Shown: positions 45,483 through 56,693, numbered from the stretch's first letter. The stretch is DNA of 64,000 bases from Nothophaeocryptopus gaeumannii (GCA_031771865.1 JASISA010000022.1:2170001-2234000); one strand, 5' to 3'. Program-made: numbers and translations. The notes: a model not told the origin generated them from the sequence alone.

Positions 45483-45575
45483 TGGACGATCGGGGAATCG
45501 AACCCCGGACCTCATCCAGGCGTGATCGCGTTGACCAGATGCTAAGGATGCATTATACCACTAAACTGGAGTTGC
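45483..45575 (-). tRNA. tRNA-Ala(AGC)-like sequence, probably defective
   Basis: On the minus strand the D arm (GTTTAGTGGTATAATG), an anticodon stem CATCC/GGATG with loop TTAGCA, a perfect T arm (CGGGG-TTCGATT-CCCCG) and a discriminator A are present. The anticodon reads AGC (Ala). A 21-nt insert (45539-45519) sits one base 3' of the anticodon, the usual place of a nuclear tRNA intron. The 3' acceptor strand is ATCGTCC, but the 5' bases (GCAACTC) pair with it at only two of seven positions. Either the 5' end is corrupted (pseudogene) or my 5' placement is wrong. Confidence 0.5.
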
Positions 45576-46207
45576 TGTTAGCGGCCGCTACCGATGTGGT
45601 GGGTTGTTGTGAGTTGAACGTACCCAATCGCCCATTGGATGAACCAAGTGAGAACAAAACAATATAATACAGTTTGATAACAGAGATCGACGACGTGCGG
45701 GTAGGGATGGTAGGATGGGAGTGAATGGATGCTGTGTCGATGGAACGGAAAGGGGCGGTGTGAGGAAATTTCGGCATTCTTCGGATGGGATTGCCGGAAA
45801 TGGGGTTCAAAGCTTTTCGGTACACTTGGCGATCGATTGGTTGAAGGCAGTGGACGACTGGAATCCTTGAGAAATGCATCAAAGCTCGGAAAATAGTTTG
45901 TGTTTGATGAATGTGGGAAGTAGAGTATGAGGTGAGGTCGGAGTGCCAAGACTTGCGTGTTCCTCCAGCAGCTTTTTGGCCGTAAAAAGGTTCGGGAACG
46001 AATGCCTGAACTTGCTTTATGGGAGAAGTAATCTGATGATGCTGAATGTACATGGCGGCTGCGAATAGTGTTGCAGCATAGACATGACACAAGCAGAAGA
46101 CAAGGACCAAATCCGCTTCACAACAGTATACGAAATGTCATAAAGTAGTGGGGTATCTCAAAAGCCTCCTTAACAAACACCTCATCCTCATCCTCCCGTC
46201 CATATCC
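45576..46207. other. Intergenic
   Basis: Between the tRNA-like sequence and the ferric reductase stop. Two overlapping minus-strand frames (170-185 codons) start at non-ATG codons and have no motif. Confidence 0.5.
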
Positions 46208-48784
46208 TCACAGAGCATAATCCTCCGTATGCAAATAAATCTCCTCCATCCCCCTCTCCCCGCTCAAAATTCCCCTCTGCATCTCCGCCACCGTATTACT
46301 CACATCAACCCTCATCCCCGGCGGTCCACAAACAAAAACACAAGCCTTGCTTCCCGTCCACTCCCCCGCCAACTCCTTCAGCATATAAGGCAATTCCGGC
46401 CTTCCCCATTCCACACTCCACCCCGATCGACGCGTTTTGGTTATCGAAGTAGGCATAAACGCGAAACGCATCAGGTTCTTTTGGAATTCGGTGGGTGTGG
46501 AGGGGAAGCCGAAATCGAAGGTGGATTTGTCTTCCGTCTCGGTGTACTGTTGGACTTGGGTTTGAGCGGTGGCTTGGGCGGAGGAGATGTCGACTGAGAG
46601 GGAGCGGGAACGGCGTTTTTCGTGGAGGGTGGGATGGGGTGGCATGTGTGGAGTCTTTTTCGAGAGATTTATGTCCCCTCGATCTGGAGAGCGACTTGTT
46701 GAGCGGCGTTCTGAAGGTGTGAATGATTGAGCTGTCAGGTGGGCTTGCGATGGGCTTCGCATCGGTTTTAGATGAGCTTGTGGGAGAGGACGCAGGCGGT
46801 CGGTGTTTTCCTCTCGGAGCTCCTTTTCTCGTTCTGGGTTTCCTGCTGCTTCGTGTTCGATCAAGGCTGAGTGGCGATTGGAGTTGAATGAAAAGCGTGG
46901 AGAGTTGAGGGAGAAGCGGTTGCTTGCGATGCTTTGGAAGACATCGTTGACTTTGTCGTGAAAGACCATGCTGACTGGTCGTCCTGGTGTTTGCGCGCTG
47001 ACGAGGGCACCAGTCTGCTTCTGCCGTTTTGCTGCTGTGATGTAGAATTGACAGCTGACAGTATCTGGGGGTGCAAATTCGCGACAGATGCGGAGTTCCT
47101 CCTTGAACCACTCCATAGTCTCAGGTCGCTTCAGCGCCCAGACCAGATGTATGTTCTTGGTAACTGCTTTGCCGTCACGCATGCGCTTGATCAGATCCAG
47201 TAAATGCGAGACGATGGCAGTGATGCCGGTACCTCCTGCGATGAGTACGACATGATCGAACGAATCCATGCTTCGCCTCATTCCACCATATGGGCCGTCG
47301 AGGAAAGCATGATAAGTCCACCAAGGGCCATGGTCCAGAGCACTGTCTAGGACCTTCTTAGTGAAGCCTCCAAAAGGCCGGAACACCACCACCATATCTC
47401 GATAATCTTGGCCATACTCCGAAGGGTAGTCGTCACTGCAGAGAGAGGCGATAGTAAAAGGGTGGTTCTCGAAGAACGAGATACCGGGCATCCGTAGATA
47501 TACATACTGTCCAGGCTTCCATCGCATCTGAGTTGGTATCGTCACCTTGACAGCATTTTCATGAAGAACTGTAACGGCCGCCTCTTCTCCAATGCCCCAA
47601 GACACCCGGAATGGATTCGTCCAGTTCATGTAGAATAGTCGAAATGCATATGAAGCAAGCCATATTGCCATTGTCGCCCAGAGGTAGTTCCACGAAGTCA
47701 GGTAGTTGTGACAATGCCAGAACAACATGCCAAGTAGCACGATGGAGACTGGTACGTGAGCCATGACGAATATCTCGTAAGAAATGCGCCTCAGAAAAGT
47801 GACAGAGTGCAGGCAGAGGAGGATTGTCGGGACGAGCGCTGCAATACCAGTTCCGTAGATATACACGCCAGACTGCTGCGCCTTGAGGAGCCGATGAAAG
47901 ACCTGGAGGCCGCCATTGTCGTACACAGGAGTAACATAGAACGGGATCGTGTGTACGAGACTCAGGACCAGAAAGATGTAGGCGAGCCAACGATGCAACA
48001 CGTTGAGTCGTTCGTGTCCAATTCCTGTGAGTAGAGAGATGAAGTTGGCTTTCATACTGAGGCCAACAATCCAAGGCATGAGTGCAACAGCCAGCATTCC
48101 TGATCGTATAGCCAGTGGAGGTGATCCATATTGGATCGACTGCCAGTATAGTGGCTGAGGCACGAAGCTGTACAGCAATGTGAAGGCAAGTGCAGCAAAA
48201 ACGATGAGGCATACACCGATGGAGGGAAAGACGATCGGTCTGAAGCGCTTGCTGATTCGTAGATTCGGAATTGGGTGGTAGAATAGATACCGGCAGAGCG
48301 CAAGCATCTTCTTCACCAGCCAAGGCACCGATGGTAGCTCCGGCTCTGGCTGGGGCGGTTTAGGAAGAGGTCCGTCTTGTGGGAAGAATTTGCGAGTTGA
48401 TCGATCGGTGCTCAATGCGGAGAGTTCGTAGTCTGTCGCAGGCGATGCCGTCTTAGCAAACTCCTCCATGACCTCCTTATGCGTCGCCACCCGCACTTTA
48501 TCGTTCCAGTAGTGATACCATCGTAGAGCGGCTATCAATACCAGTAGTATGATGCTGAAGTAAACCCATCCCAGAGCATATTTGCCAGACTTGTTCCACG
48601 GATCGACAGTGGTTGCCTCGACAAGCCCTGGTGGACTCGAGCTATTGCAACATGGTATGTTGATGCGCTTCTCCAAGACTGGCTCGCTTTCGAGCAAGTC
48701 CCGTCCCGCAAGAGGCGCTGATTCTTGCACGAAGTCAAGTGCAATACCAGCGCGCTTAGCCAGTAGTTCGGCGATTGAAGGCAT
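46208..48784 (-). CDS. Ferric/cupric reductase, transmembrane (FRE family)
   Basis: Plasma-membrane flavocytochrome that moves electrons from NADPH through FAD and two hemes to extracellular Fe(III) or Cu(II). Intronless, 858 residues. An N-terminal ectodomain with a CC pair (INIPCCNSSSPPG) leads to a first span (LGWVYFSIILLVLIAALRWYH) and a ferric-reductase membrane domain. Heme His candidates lie in HRWLAYIFLVLSLVH and LHSVTFLRRISYEIFVMAH. FAD binding is marked by HPFTIAS, NADPH binding by LIAGGTGITAIVSHLLDL and by CGPPGMRVDV near the end. The C terminus HTEDYAL is family-like. A long Ser/Arg-rich insert (SRSPDRGDINLSKK...) interrupts the NADPH domain, common in filamentous fungi. Probably iron-regulated, but I did not identify a SreA GATA cluster. 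Confidence 0.93.
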   Translation of the reverse strand: MPSIAELLAKRAGIALDFVQESAPLAGRDLLESEPVLEKRINIPCCNSSSPPGLVEATTVDPWNKSGKYALGWVYFSIILLVLIAALRWYHYWNDKVRVATHKEVMEEFAKTASPATDYELSALSTDRSTRKFFPQDGPLPKPPQPEPELPSVPWLVKKMLALCRYLFYHPIPNLRISKRFRPIVFPSIGVCLIVFAALAFTLLYSFVPQPLYWQSIQYGSPPLAIRSGMLAVALMPWIVGLSMKANFISLLTGIGHERLNVLHRWLAYIFLVLSLVHTIPFYVTPVYDNGGLQVFHRLLKAQQSGVYIYGTGIAALVPTILLCLHSVTFLRRISYEIFVMAHVPVSIVLLGMLFWHCHNYLTSWNYLWATMAIWLASYAFRLFYMNWTNPFRVSWGIGEEAAVTVLHENAVKVTIPTQMRWKPGQYVYLRMPGISFFENHPFTIASLCSDDYPSEYGQDYRDMVVVFRPFGGFTKKVLDSALDHGPWWTYHAFLDGPYGGMRRSMDSFDHVVLIAGGTGITAIVSHLLDLIKRMRDGKAVTKNIHLVWALKRPETMEWFKEELRICREFAPPDTVSCQFYITAAKRQKQTGALVSAQTPGRPVSMVFHDKVNDVFQSIASNRFSLNSPRFSFNSNRHSALIEHEAAGNPEREKELREENTDRLRPLPQAHLKPMRSPSQAHLTAQSFTPSERRSTSRSPDRGDINLSKKTPHMPPHPTLHEKRRSRSLSVDISSAQATAQTQVQQYTETEDKSTFDFGFPSTPTEFQKNLMRFAFMPTSITKTRRSGWSVEWGRPELPYMLKELAGEWTGSKACVFVCGPPGMRVDVSNTVAEMQRGILSGERGMEEIYLHTEDYAL

Positions 48785-50767
48785 GTTGCCTCCAGATATT
48801 CGACCTAGATTCTCTTCTCAGACCAAAGCCTAGGTTGTAATACTGGGTCGCCAGGCTGCGGCCACTACGGCCGGCGAGGTATTAACACGTTTTATGCGAA
48901 CGTCTCGTTACGCAACCCAGCGAATAGTTGCACAAATCGCATGCGTGCTGAAGAGGTTGGACTGTACAACCATCGAATGTTTCGAACCGGACCGGGTTTA
49001 TTCTGTATGCGCGAGTCCGTCCACTTCTTGTTGTGTACTGTACATCTCCGTCAATCGTGTATCCTACATGTCAGTCGTCATAATGTGTCTGTCTCCTTCG
49101 AGGGCCAAAGAAGGGAAGGAAAAGAGTATTGGAAGGAAACGATTGAACGTGATACGAAGACCTCACCCATTCAGACCCGGTAGGACAAGCGTGAGATGGA
49201 AGTGCATATATCCCAGTCCTGGTGTTCCCGTTTGCGCGAGCGGGAGTGGGGATTCGAACGGATGCAAGGGCCTTCATGCATGAGATCCGCAGGCCCATCA
49301 CCTGCCGACACAATGCTTGGCCCAGACGATTGCGTCTGTCTCTGCACGGTGTTGAACTCAAAGCATATCATCGGTCTCGAAGCGGCGCATTCGGTTCCTA
49401 CCAGTAACCTATGATGAGATGTGAGTAGGGAGATCACGAGCGCTTGTGGCATCTGGAGATTGGATGTTCCCCAGAAGCGTGAAGGTCAGGGTTTCTTGTC
49501 ACGGCGGATCCACCGCGCTATCATCGTGGGTGCCACGAAGGGCATGTCCCGAGCCGCATGGAAGCCAAAAAGCGCCGGCCACATCAAAGGCCACATCTCA
49601 GCACATGCCGCCTCTAGCAGAGCATTGCATTCGTGAACTTTGGCGCATGTCTCGGAAGGCCAAGGCCCAATACTTCACTGGCAATAGTGAGATCCATGCT
49701 CTATCGACTCGGGTCGATGTCGCGTGGCAGCCAAGTGGCGAATGAAGGCGTTCAATTGTCCGACGCAATGTGAGCAGTTGAGGTGAGGGGAGAAAAGGCA
49801 GAAGGAAGAGCGAGTGAGGTTCGCCCTCGAAGCGCCGGCATGCAAACTCTCTTGCCGGGAACATCCGTAAATCCATGTTATGCGATGCTATTGGTTGAAC
49901 GACTGCAACGCTTTCACCACACAGCATCAAGAAATTTACGAGGTCGATAGCGATGCGAGTGTGTTTTTGACTTCCGAGAGAGTGGAGTTGAACAAGCCAT
50001 GATCACAGACAGGGATGTTCCAGAACGCTGACCTTTATGATCATGAGGTCGAGAACATCCATCTACCTTCAAGTCACTTACATATTCGATGATTGATCAC
50101 TCCAAGCCTTGTGGTGCTTGATGAGGCAATGTCCTGCGACTGCTGACTACTGTAGCCAGAGCGAAGGGCTCGAAGAATCCTGGGACGAGGCTTGTTAAGA
50201 TGTTGACTTCCTACAATGTAATATCACGGCGGCAATCGATCCGCAAAAGACGATCCCCAAGGCTTGGGTATGGAAGATGATTCCAGCTCAAGCCGACGTC
50301 AAGGAAGGCACCTGCACAAGCGCCAGTCATGTTGGAATCCTCAGGCATGATCCATACACATCTGCTTCTGAAAGCCGCGCGCGAACATATCGTGGCTGTC
50401 GCTATGGCTTCGAATGCGGTCATCTTCCTTCCACGACGAGAGCAATCCGCGCCTCTTCGCTACAGACAACTTATCGTGGAGACGAAACCCAACAGCTCCA
50501 AGATATGTAGCTGCAGAGTTACGAAGCCTCTCGCAACGACCGACTGTCGGCAATGCCGCATATCGAGATGTTGGCAGTGAAGATGCTAATCGTTTGACCT
50601 ATCGTGAAGCGCCGAGATCAAGGGGGAAGGCTTGAGATGTGATCATCGAAGACGCCAGGCGCGTACATCTTACGCATGGGAAGGAGGCCGTATGTCGCTG
50701 TTGAATGGCGACTCGCAAACTTTTCGTGTGGTCATGCTGTCCAAGCCGAATTTTGCTGAGTCGACGT
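48785..50767. other. Intergenic, nothing recognised
   Basis: About 2 kb. GTGGGGATTCGAACGG at about 49247 resembles a tRNA T-loop but no cloverleaf forms. Otherwise only short open frames. Confidence 0.5.
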
Positions 50768-51679
50768 TCAGTCTCCCTCGTCGTCAACCTCCTCCATCTG
50801 CACAACATTCCTCCTCTGAACCCCCTCCTCCTTCTTTGGATAGATATCCTTCATCTCAGCCCCAAACCTCCTCAATTCAGCATCCATATCCACATCCTCG
50901 GATTGCGCCTTGATCTCAGCGGTGGCATGTTCCGCGCTTGCTTCTTCTCCAGCTTCCTTAGCAGCCTTACTCGCCGCATAATATCCCTCCTTCTCCAGCT
51001 TATCAATTTCCTCCGGCTCCAGCAGTCTCCCCTGCCCTTTAACCTGCTTCTGCTTCGCCCTCACAGCCGCCGGAACAAACTTCGTAGCTTCCTTCTTCAA
51101 ATCCCGCATCACAGGCGCACTGCTATACACCAACTGCGGAGCAGCCGGAGGCGCCGCAGGTTTTGAAGGTAGAGTATGAGGAACTCGCTGTCCATCAGGT
51201 CCGATTTGCGGGTCTTTGAATTCTCGTCGGGGGATTGGAGGTGGTGTATCCCTCGGCATGGGGATATTTCTCACTTCGGGATCCGTATCACCTCCACTAT
51301 CTTCCGCTTCTTCATAATCTCGTCTCCGCTTACCGAGATATTGTCTTCGCTCTCGCTGCTCTTGTCGTGCATCGCCTCTTTCTCTGCGCTCGTGGCTGGG
51401 GAATTGAGGGGCCTTGTCACCGAGGGCTTCTCGCGCGCGCTTGATGCCTCGTAGATCGCGCTCGAGTTGAGTCAAAATTTCTTTGTCTTTTGGTCGTAGT
51501 GCACCTCGCGTCTCAAGCTCTTTCAGTTCGTCGATCTGTTTTTGAAGGCGGTCTGGGTTGCGACGGGCGAGTTTCTCGTTGCGCTGGTCTTGGACATTTC
51601 TCTTCGATTTTGCGATTTCTTTGCGCTTGTCGGCTTTGCGCTGCGCTGCGACTGGGTTGGCGGATTTCTCCTTTGGCAT
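50768..51679 (-). CDS. WBP11-like splicing factor
   Basis: Intronless, 303 residues, very charged. The N terminus is the WBP11 (Wbp11/SIPP1) domain: MPKEKSANPVAAQRKADKRK, then EIAKSKRNVQDQRNEKLARRNPDRLQ, then a coiled-coil segment IDELKELETRGALRPKDKEIL. Proline motifs (DTPPPIPRREF, KPAAPPAAPQ) match the WW/SH3-binding part of the family, and the C terminus carries an EEIDKLEKEGYYA helix and an acidic end. WBP11 proteins are nuclear and associate with pre-mRNA splicing factors; that role is inferred. The start is the ATG at 51679. Confidence 0.85.
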   Translation of the reverse strand: MPKEKSANPVAAQRKADKRKEIAKSKRNVQDQRNEKLARRNPDRLQKQIDELKELETRGALRPKDKEILTQLERDLRGIKRAREALGDKAPQFPSHERRERGDARQEQRERRQYLGKRRRDYEEAEDSGGDTDPEVRNIPMPRDTPPPIPRREFKDPQIGPDGQRVPHTLPSKPAAPPAAPQLVYSSAPVMRDLKKEATKFVPAAVRAKQKQVKGQGRLLEPEEIDKLEKEGYYAASKAAKEAGEEASAEHATAEIKAQSEDVDMDAELRRFGAEMKDIYPKKEEGVQRRNVVQMEEVDDEGD

Positions 51680-51910
51680 TCTCAAGGTATCTTGGCAGTG
51701 CTATGGTTGTTTTCGATGCAGGTGTAGGAGTTGAGGTTGAGGAGATCCTAATTGGGCAAATGCGATGTGAAAGCAGGGAAAGTGAGCTTTGATTTAGAGT
51801 TTGCATGTGAACGACGTTAGCGTGACGTAGGCCAGGAGTTTCGCGCAGTACAACGACCCTTTCACCTGTCACGATCATGACAGTCTTCTCACTCGACACT
51901 GCTAGCCATC

Positions 51911-53001
51911 ATGGCGCGCAGACAGAACGTGATAGCCCGTTCCGTCACGCACTCAATCATCCACGGTGATGAGAAGCGCCCCTCGATAATCGCACGAATC
52001 CCAAACTTCTTCTGGGTCTACTGGCTCACGTTCGAATGTATACGCGAAGACCTCTTCCTGTCACTTAGAGGAATATGGCAAATCAAGGAAGAGGAGCACA
52101 AAGCCAGCTTTGGCGCAGACGACAAGACCAAGAGGAGCCTGAAGCCGATGGGTATGTCCACCTCGATACGTATGAGCTATGAGCAAGATACTGAAGGATT
52201 ATAGGCGACATGGGCTACAGCGGCTCAACCTTCTTCGTCACGACCGATGGCTCGTATATCGTCAAGTCCGTTCCAAGACACTTCGAACATTCGTTTTTCA
52301 AAAACGACATGCTCCTACCATACGCCCAGTATATGCAGAGCAATCCGAAGTCACTTCTTACCAGGATCACGGACTTTCTCCAATGCTACCAATCCAGCAT
52401 CGGAACGCTCTTCGGCTTAGCTCCTAGCCACCATATCGTGATGGAGAACCTTCTTTACGGAAAAGAAGATAATTGGGAAGATTTCGACCTTAAACCAATG
52501 TCCTACTTCTACCCAGAACGAGATGTAGCAGGAGGCGTGCTGTCCAGTGAAGCTACGAAGAGCAAGCTTGCTAATGATTTCAATGAGCAGATCGTGTTGA
52601 CGCTCGATGAGGCGGAGGATTTGAAAGCTCAACTCCAAAAAGACACAAAGCTCCTAGCGGACTGCAACGCTGTCGACTACTCCCTCATGCTTGTTCGCAT
52701 CCCCATCTCCGAAGCACCCGACTCCTCAGACCTTCCACCCAAGAAGAAAACACCTCTCGTGCCTCCCGACCCACCAAGCTGGCGGACTGGTGTGAAGTCA
52801 GCAGATGAGAAGTACGTCTATCGATGTACGATTCTGGACTTCTTCTGGGCGAAACATAAAGCTCACCCACAGGCCATGACGGGACTTATCAATGCGTATC
52901 GGGCTGTTGATGAGCAGGGGCCGATGAGTGTTACGACGGAGGCTCCGGAGTATAGGGAGAGGTTTTTGAAGATGGTGGCGGAGATGATTGAAACGAGATA
53001 A
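51911..53001 (+). CDS. Phosphatidylinositol phosphate kinase-domain protein
   Basis: Small PIPK-fold protein, 345 residues from exons 51911-52151 and 52205-53001. The N-lobe has a nucleotide-loop-like GYSGSTFFVTTDGSYIVKSV with the putative ATP-contacting Lys. The C-lobe has HHIVMENLLYG, the catalytic-loop equivalent DYSLMLV (MDYSLLVG in PIP5K/PIP4K) and TILDFFWAKHK, the equivalent of the IID metal motif with Asp kept but the flanking residues changed. The N-terminal third lacks the dimerisation region of Mss4, so this is the short fungal PIPK-like type rather than the essential PIP5K. Lipid kinase activity is plausible but not proven. The gene is divergent from the WBP11-like gene, with 231 nt between starts. 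Confidence 0.82.
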
Positions 53002-53753
53002 GACGGCCGAGAGGGTCGGAGAATACGGTAGGACATAGGCTACAGATTGTGCGCATGATACCCCCATAGATCTTACAAGTAAGTAATTGATTCAGCGTCT
53101 AATACCCGGTCTTCTTCGTTGAGACTGCTTCTCACGAACGAGACGTGCTTGCTAACTGTGCCGGTCTGTATTCAGTTGCCCTTTTTCAAGAGGTCAGTGC
53201 GCTGTGCGCGGCCATTGGAACTCATGATTTTGAACTCTCGTCGACGAGATGAAATGTTGAAATCACCTGACGGCATGCCTGGCATGGGTGGAGTTTTGAC
53301 TCTCGCGAGAAGGGCGGAGAAGGTCGACGTGGATGGATGTTGTCCGGAGTTCAAGACGTCTCTCACGGTTGAGATCGAGAGGACAAAGCTGGAATGGTGA
53401 AGGAAGAAGAAGTCTGGGTTAGAGCGCCTGAGGCGGATGCGAATGAGGTGGAGGCGTGGAATGAAGCGCATGGTATGGATGATTTCGACGGTGTGCGTCG
53501 GGCTGGGAGAATGTGATGTGAGGGCGGAAGCTGTGCATGACACTTCATCGTGAATTGAGAACAGCAGAGCGGGTAAGTCAGGATCATGTATAGCATATCA
53601 GTCTGAAGCAAAAAGCTTTCGTGTATACCTTCCACTTCTTGCACTCCAGGTCTGACGCCTCGGTACTGTTCTTGGTTTTGAGGCCTCAACCGCTCATATC
53701 TCGTGAGCAGCTTCACGTCCGCTTGTGTCCATGAATGTCTTGTTTCCCTCGCC
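53002..53753. other. Spacer with a possible small minus-strand gene
   Basis: Two overlapping minus-strand frames look protein-like: one ends at 53172 with TPPMPGMPSGDFNISSRR...SSNGRAQRTDLLKKGN, another runs to 53363 (HASTSFASASGALTQTSSS). They may be exons of a small gene, but I could not find a splice pair joining them in frame. No family recognised. Confidence 0.3.
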
Positions 53754-54983
53754 TCAAGCTTCAGACTCCTCCACTGCCGCCATCTTCGCCTTCTTCCACT
53801 TCACCTTCCTCGGCTGCTTCGAAGTCGGCTTCCCGGCCTTGATGTTACCAACTTCCGCATCCAAGTATTCCTTGATCTTGTCGCACAGTCCCACACACTC
53901 GAACTTCTCGGCTTCGGCGCCAGCAATGGCGAGATCGAGGAAGCCGGGAATCAGTCGAGCCTGTTTGAACTGCGTCTTTCTTGAGAAGGTCTGTAAGGCT
54001 GTTCCAGTCATGCCTCCGAGCCATTGAGGATCGTGGAATTGGACGCCGAGATATTTGAGGGGTTTGTGGGTGGCCAGAGCGGACATGGATTCTGTCCATT
54101 CCGCGCGATCGATCTTGATGATATCAAATTTCAAGAAGAGTCGGGTGAGGGACTTGAAGGCGACCTGGGGCGCTTTCTTCCTCAAGTTACAAAGCGTACT
54201 GAGTTCCGTGAGGCAGAAAGCGTTGATGCTGTAGAAGATCGGTGTGCTCTCTCGAGAAATTTGCTTGCACACTCGACGAAGTGGTAGCATGTACCTGAGG
54301 TGTCCAATGCGCAGACACTCTGAAGGCGATCCGACTGTACGCATCAACCACCAACTCGTATCGTACTTGTCGGTCCCGGGGCGCTCGATTGCGTAAGCTA
54401 CCCCGTTGTCCTCGGAAAATCGCCTCTTGTTATCTATTCCCAGACCAGAAGCCGGATAGTGTAAAATCATTTCATAGACAGTATTTCGCAGCTCTGCGGG
54501 AAGGTCCAAGAAGCGGAATGATCCTTGCCGTCTAGGCTCGAGGTGCTTCCGCAGAAACACCCTGCACTCCTTCGGGTTCATGGTGAAGCGGCTGGCGCAG
54601 CCGAGCTGGTCTTCGGCCGTCCCTATCAAAGGAACGCCGTACGTATCGAAGACTTCGTAGAGGCCGGGTATGACGCAGGTGTAATACCCAAGGTCCGTGA
54701 AATGTTTCTCAGCTCCACCGCGAGCTTTTTCGATGTACTGATCTAGCGCCAGATCGCCGTAATACTTGACAGTCTTCAGAATCCAGTCCATGATGTCTTC
54801 CTTGTCGAGATCGAACTCTGAATGGCACATGATGGCGAAACACACCAAGTCAGCGATCCTGTACGGCGGCTTCTCGCTACTTCGCATGTGAGGCTCGATC
54901 AGATCCAGGATCTCTGCCTTCAGCGGTGCTCGACGTTCAAGATAGTCCGACTCGACCGCGTCCACAGACGATGCGTCGCTCAT
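53754..54983 (-). CDS. F-box-like protein of fungal repertoire family
   Basis: Intronless, 409 residues. An F-box-like core FRFLDLPAELRNTVYEMIL starts near residue 157, followed by a region common in Dothideomycete families (LPLRRVCKQISRESTPIFYSINAFCL, and a LTRLFLKF repeat-like part). The N-terminal 150 residues include a KPPYRIADLVCFAI segment similar to histone H1-like or helical modules, unassigned. The C terminus is Lys-rich (SKQPRKVKWKKAKM). Such proteins are numerous and variable in these fungi; substrate recognition for an SCF ubiquitin ligase is inference. Start ATG at 54983 gives an acidic Ser-rich N terminus. Confidence 0.75.
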   Translation of the reverse strand: MSDASSVDAVESDYLERRAPLKAEILDLIEPHMRSSEKPPYRIADLVCFAIMCHSEFDLDKEDIMDWILKTVKYYGDLALDQYIEKARGGAEKHFTDLGYYTCVIPGLYEVFDTYGVPLIGTAEDQLGCASRFTMNPKECRVFLRKHLEPRRQGSFRFLDLPAELRNTVYEMILHYPASGLGIDNKRRFSEDNGVAYAIERPGTDKYDTSWWLMRTVGSPSECLRIGHLRYMLPLRRVCKQISRESTPIFYSINAFCLTELSTLCNLRKKAPQVAFKSLTRLFLKFDIIKIDRAEWTESMSALATHKPLKYLGVQFHDPQWLGGMTGTALQTFSRKTQFKQARLIPGFLDLAIAGAEAEKFECVGLCDKIKEYLDAEVGNIKAGKPTSKQPRKVKWKKAKMAAVEESEA

Positions 54984-55521
54984 TTTGATTTGAGTCAGTC
55001 GCGAGCAGATCCGTTTGAAGGTGTGTCGTTATACCGTTATGAGACGAATCTCGAGACGAAGTAGTTGTCGTTGCTCGCGTTCGGACTGTTATTGGCGTTC
55101 GTAATATTGATACCAGACTATTTAGACTGGTCGTGGGCTAATCTGCACCTGTGTGGGTATTGCTGTTGACGGATGTTCTAGGGGTGCAATGGAGGCAGCT
55201 GAAGCCTAGCGTTAGCACGGTCAGAATGTGAATGGCGAAGTGAAGTGTGCAGTGAGCACACAGTGCCTTCCACGTGTCAGCCCAGTAGACGCAACAGCGC
55301 CATGAGACCCTGACTGTCGGTACCTTGGATAAGTGAAATTCTTGAGTACTGACTAGTCCACCTCAAAGGATTTCAAATGATGAGTTGAAGGTGAAAATTG
55401 AGATCGATGAAAGATATAGCGCCGGGAAGCTTTTTACGCTTTGTACTGCAGGCTACGATCGGTGGATGTTGTTTTATCTTGGAGGACTCCAATATCGTTA
55501 CTCCAGTTATACCTTGCATCC
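54984..55521. other. Intergenic
   Basis: 538 nt between the F-box-like gene start and the mS26-like gene end. Nothing recognised. Confidence 0.6.
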
Positions 55522-56512
55522 CTATGCCGACCTCACCTCCTTGTCCATCTTTCCGCCAGTGAGAGTCTCCGCAATCCTCCTGATACGCTCCTTGTTGACA
55601 TCCGCGAAAGAGCTGGTGTCCTGCAGAGCGCGAGTCGACGGTGCGGCGTTCGCTTTGTTGAGCATCTCCTGTATTGTGGGCGGCTTTCCTTCCGCCCAGA
55701 CAGAGCGGCTCATAGTGTCCCTGATGCTTCGTTAACAATTGCCAGACGCTGGCTTTTGAAGCCTTCACATACCCTTGGTACCCGCCCACGCTGACGCCGA
55801 ATCCGACCGGGTGCTGGTCCGTTCCAAATGCGTTCTCTACGGCCTTGTCAAGCTGCTGAGGGCTGACAATGAAATCTCTAGCGTTCATGTATAGTGAATG
55901 CAGTGCATCTAGCCTCTGCTCTTGTTTCCGTAGCGCGATCGCTTCAATGTTCAATCGCTTCTTTTCGAGACGTTCCTCTCGGTTCGGGTCAGGAACAGGC
56001 TTGTTGAAAAGAGCTTCGAGATCAAGATTATTGCTCGGTGCTGTTAATCGCTCGTCTTCCCGCTCTGGCGCGTGCAGTCTCGCCTCTCGGTCTGCCACCT
56101 TCGCGTGTGACCGCGCCTCCATCCTTTTGATCTCGGATTGTTGCCGAGCCTTAAGGCTCTTCAAACCCTGACGAAGATTCTGCCGTCGCAGCTCGGCCAT
56201 CTTCGCCTTCCATTCCTCACGGCTCCCTTTTGGAGGCGTCTTAGGCCGCATTGACCGTTTCGTGGCAAGCGCTATTTGCGCGTCGGAGGCGAGCTCTTTT
56301 GGTGTCCCGGCGAAGACATTGCGAGGTACCGGCAGCACACCCTTCACGGGAGGATTGTACGGGACAGTCTGTTGCGGCGGTTCAGGGACCTCGACATATC
56401 GCGGATGTTCAGGGCCAACGGCAGGTTGTCGTGGTGTTGTTGAGAATGATCGAATGGCGCACTGTGGACACCGCCATCCTGACACTGATGGTAAGGGTGT
56501 TCTAGGAGGCAT
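55522..56512 (-). CDS. Mitochondrial ribosomal small-subunit protein, mS26-like
   Basis: Exons 56512-55773 and 55720-55522, joined across a 52-nt GTATGT...CAG intron, give 312 residues. The N terminus looks like a mitochondrial presequence (CAIRSFSTTPRQPAVG; an RxFS cleavage motif). A Pro-rich linker precedes a long charged helix (SREEWKAKMAELRRQNLRQG and following) and the segment LHSLYMNARDFIVSPQQLDKAVENAFGT, which I associate with fungal Pet123/mS26. The second exon reads SRSVWAEGKPPTIQEMLNKA. Without splicing the frame ends in unrelated sequence, so the intron is well supported. Head-to-head with NOG2, 181 nt between starts. The family name is less certain than the mitochondrial location. 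Confidence 0.65.
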
Positions 56513-56693
56513 CTTGGAGGTGTATGTTCGTTTCCAATGGATGCTCCTGCTCGACGATGCTTGGTCTTGCGGAGTCGGTAGTGTGGCCTGAGGCAAACTG
56601 GGCAAGAAATCTTGGCACTCTCCAATTCCTCGCATTCTCTACAACCAACCTCACACTTCTTCACCCATACATCACCGGTCGATCATCGCTAAC
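56513..56693. promoter_or_regulatory. Divergent promoter, mS26-like / NOG2
   Basis: Only 181 nt separate the two start codons. One promoter could serve a mitochondrial ribosomal protein and a 60S-assembly GTPase, both ribosome biogenesis genes. No specific element identified. Confidence 0.5.

Noticed and set aside
45553..46110. 185-codon minus-strand frame overlapping the tRNA-like sequence
   Set aside because: Non-ATG start, no domain, and a second overlapping frame of similar length in another register.
49240..49345. tRNA-like sequence on the minus strand (GTTCGAATCCCC)
   Set aside because: The T-loop sequence is right but the T stem has mismatches and no acceptor or anticodon stem can be drawn.
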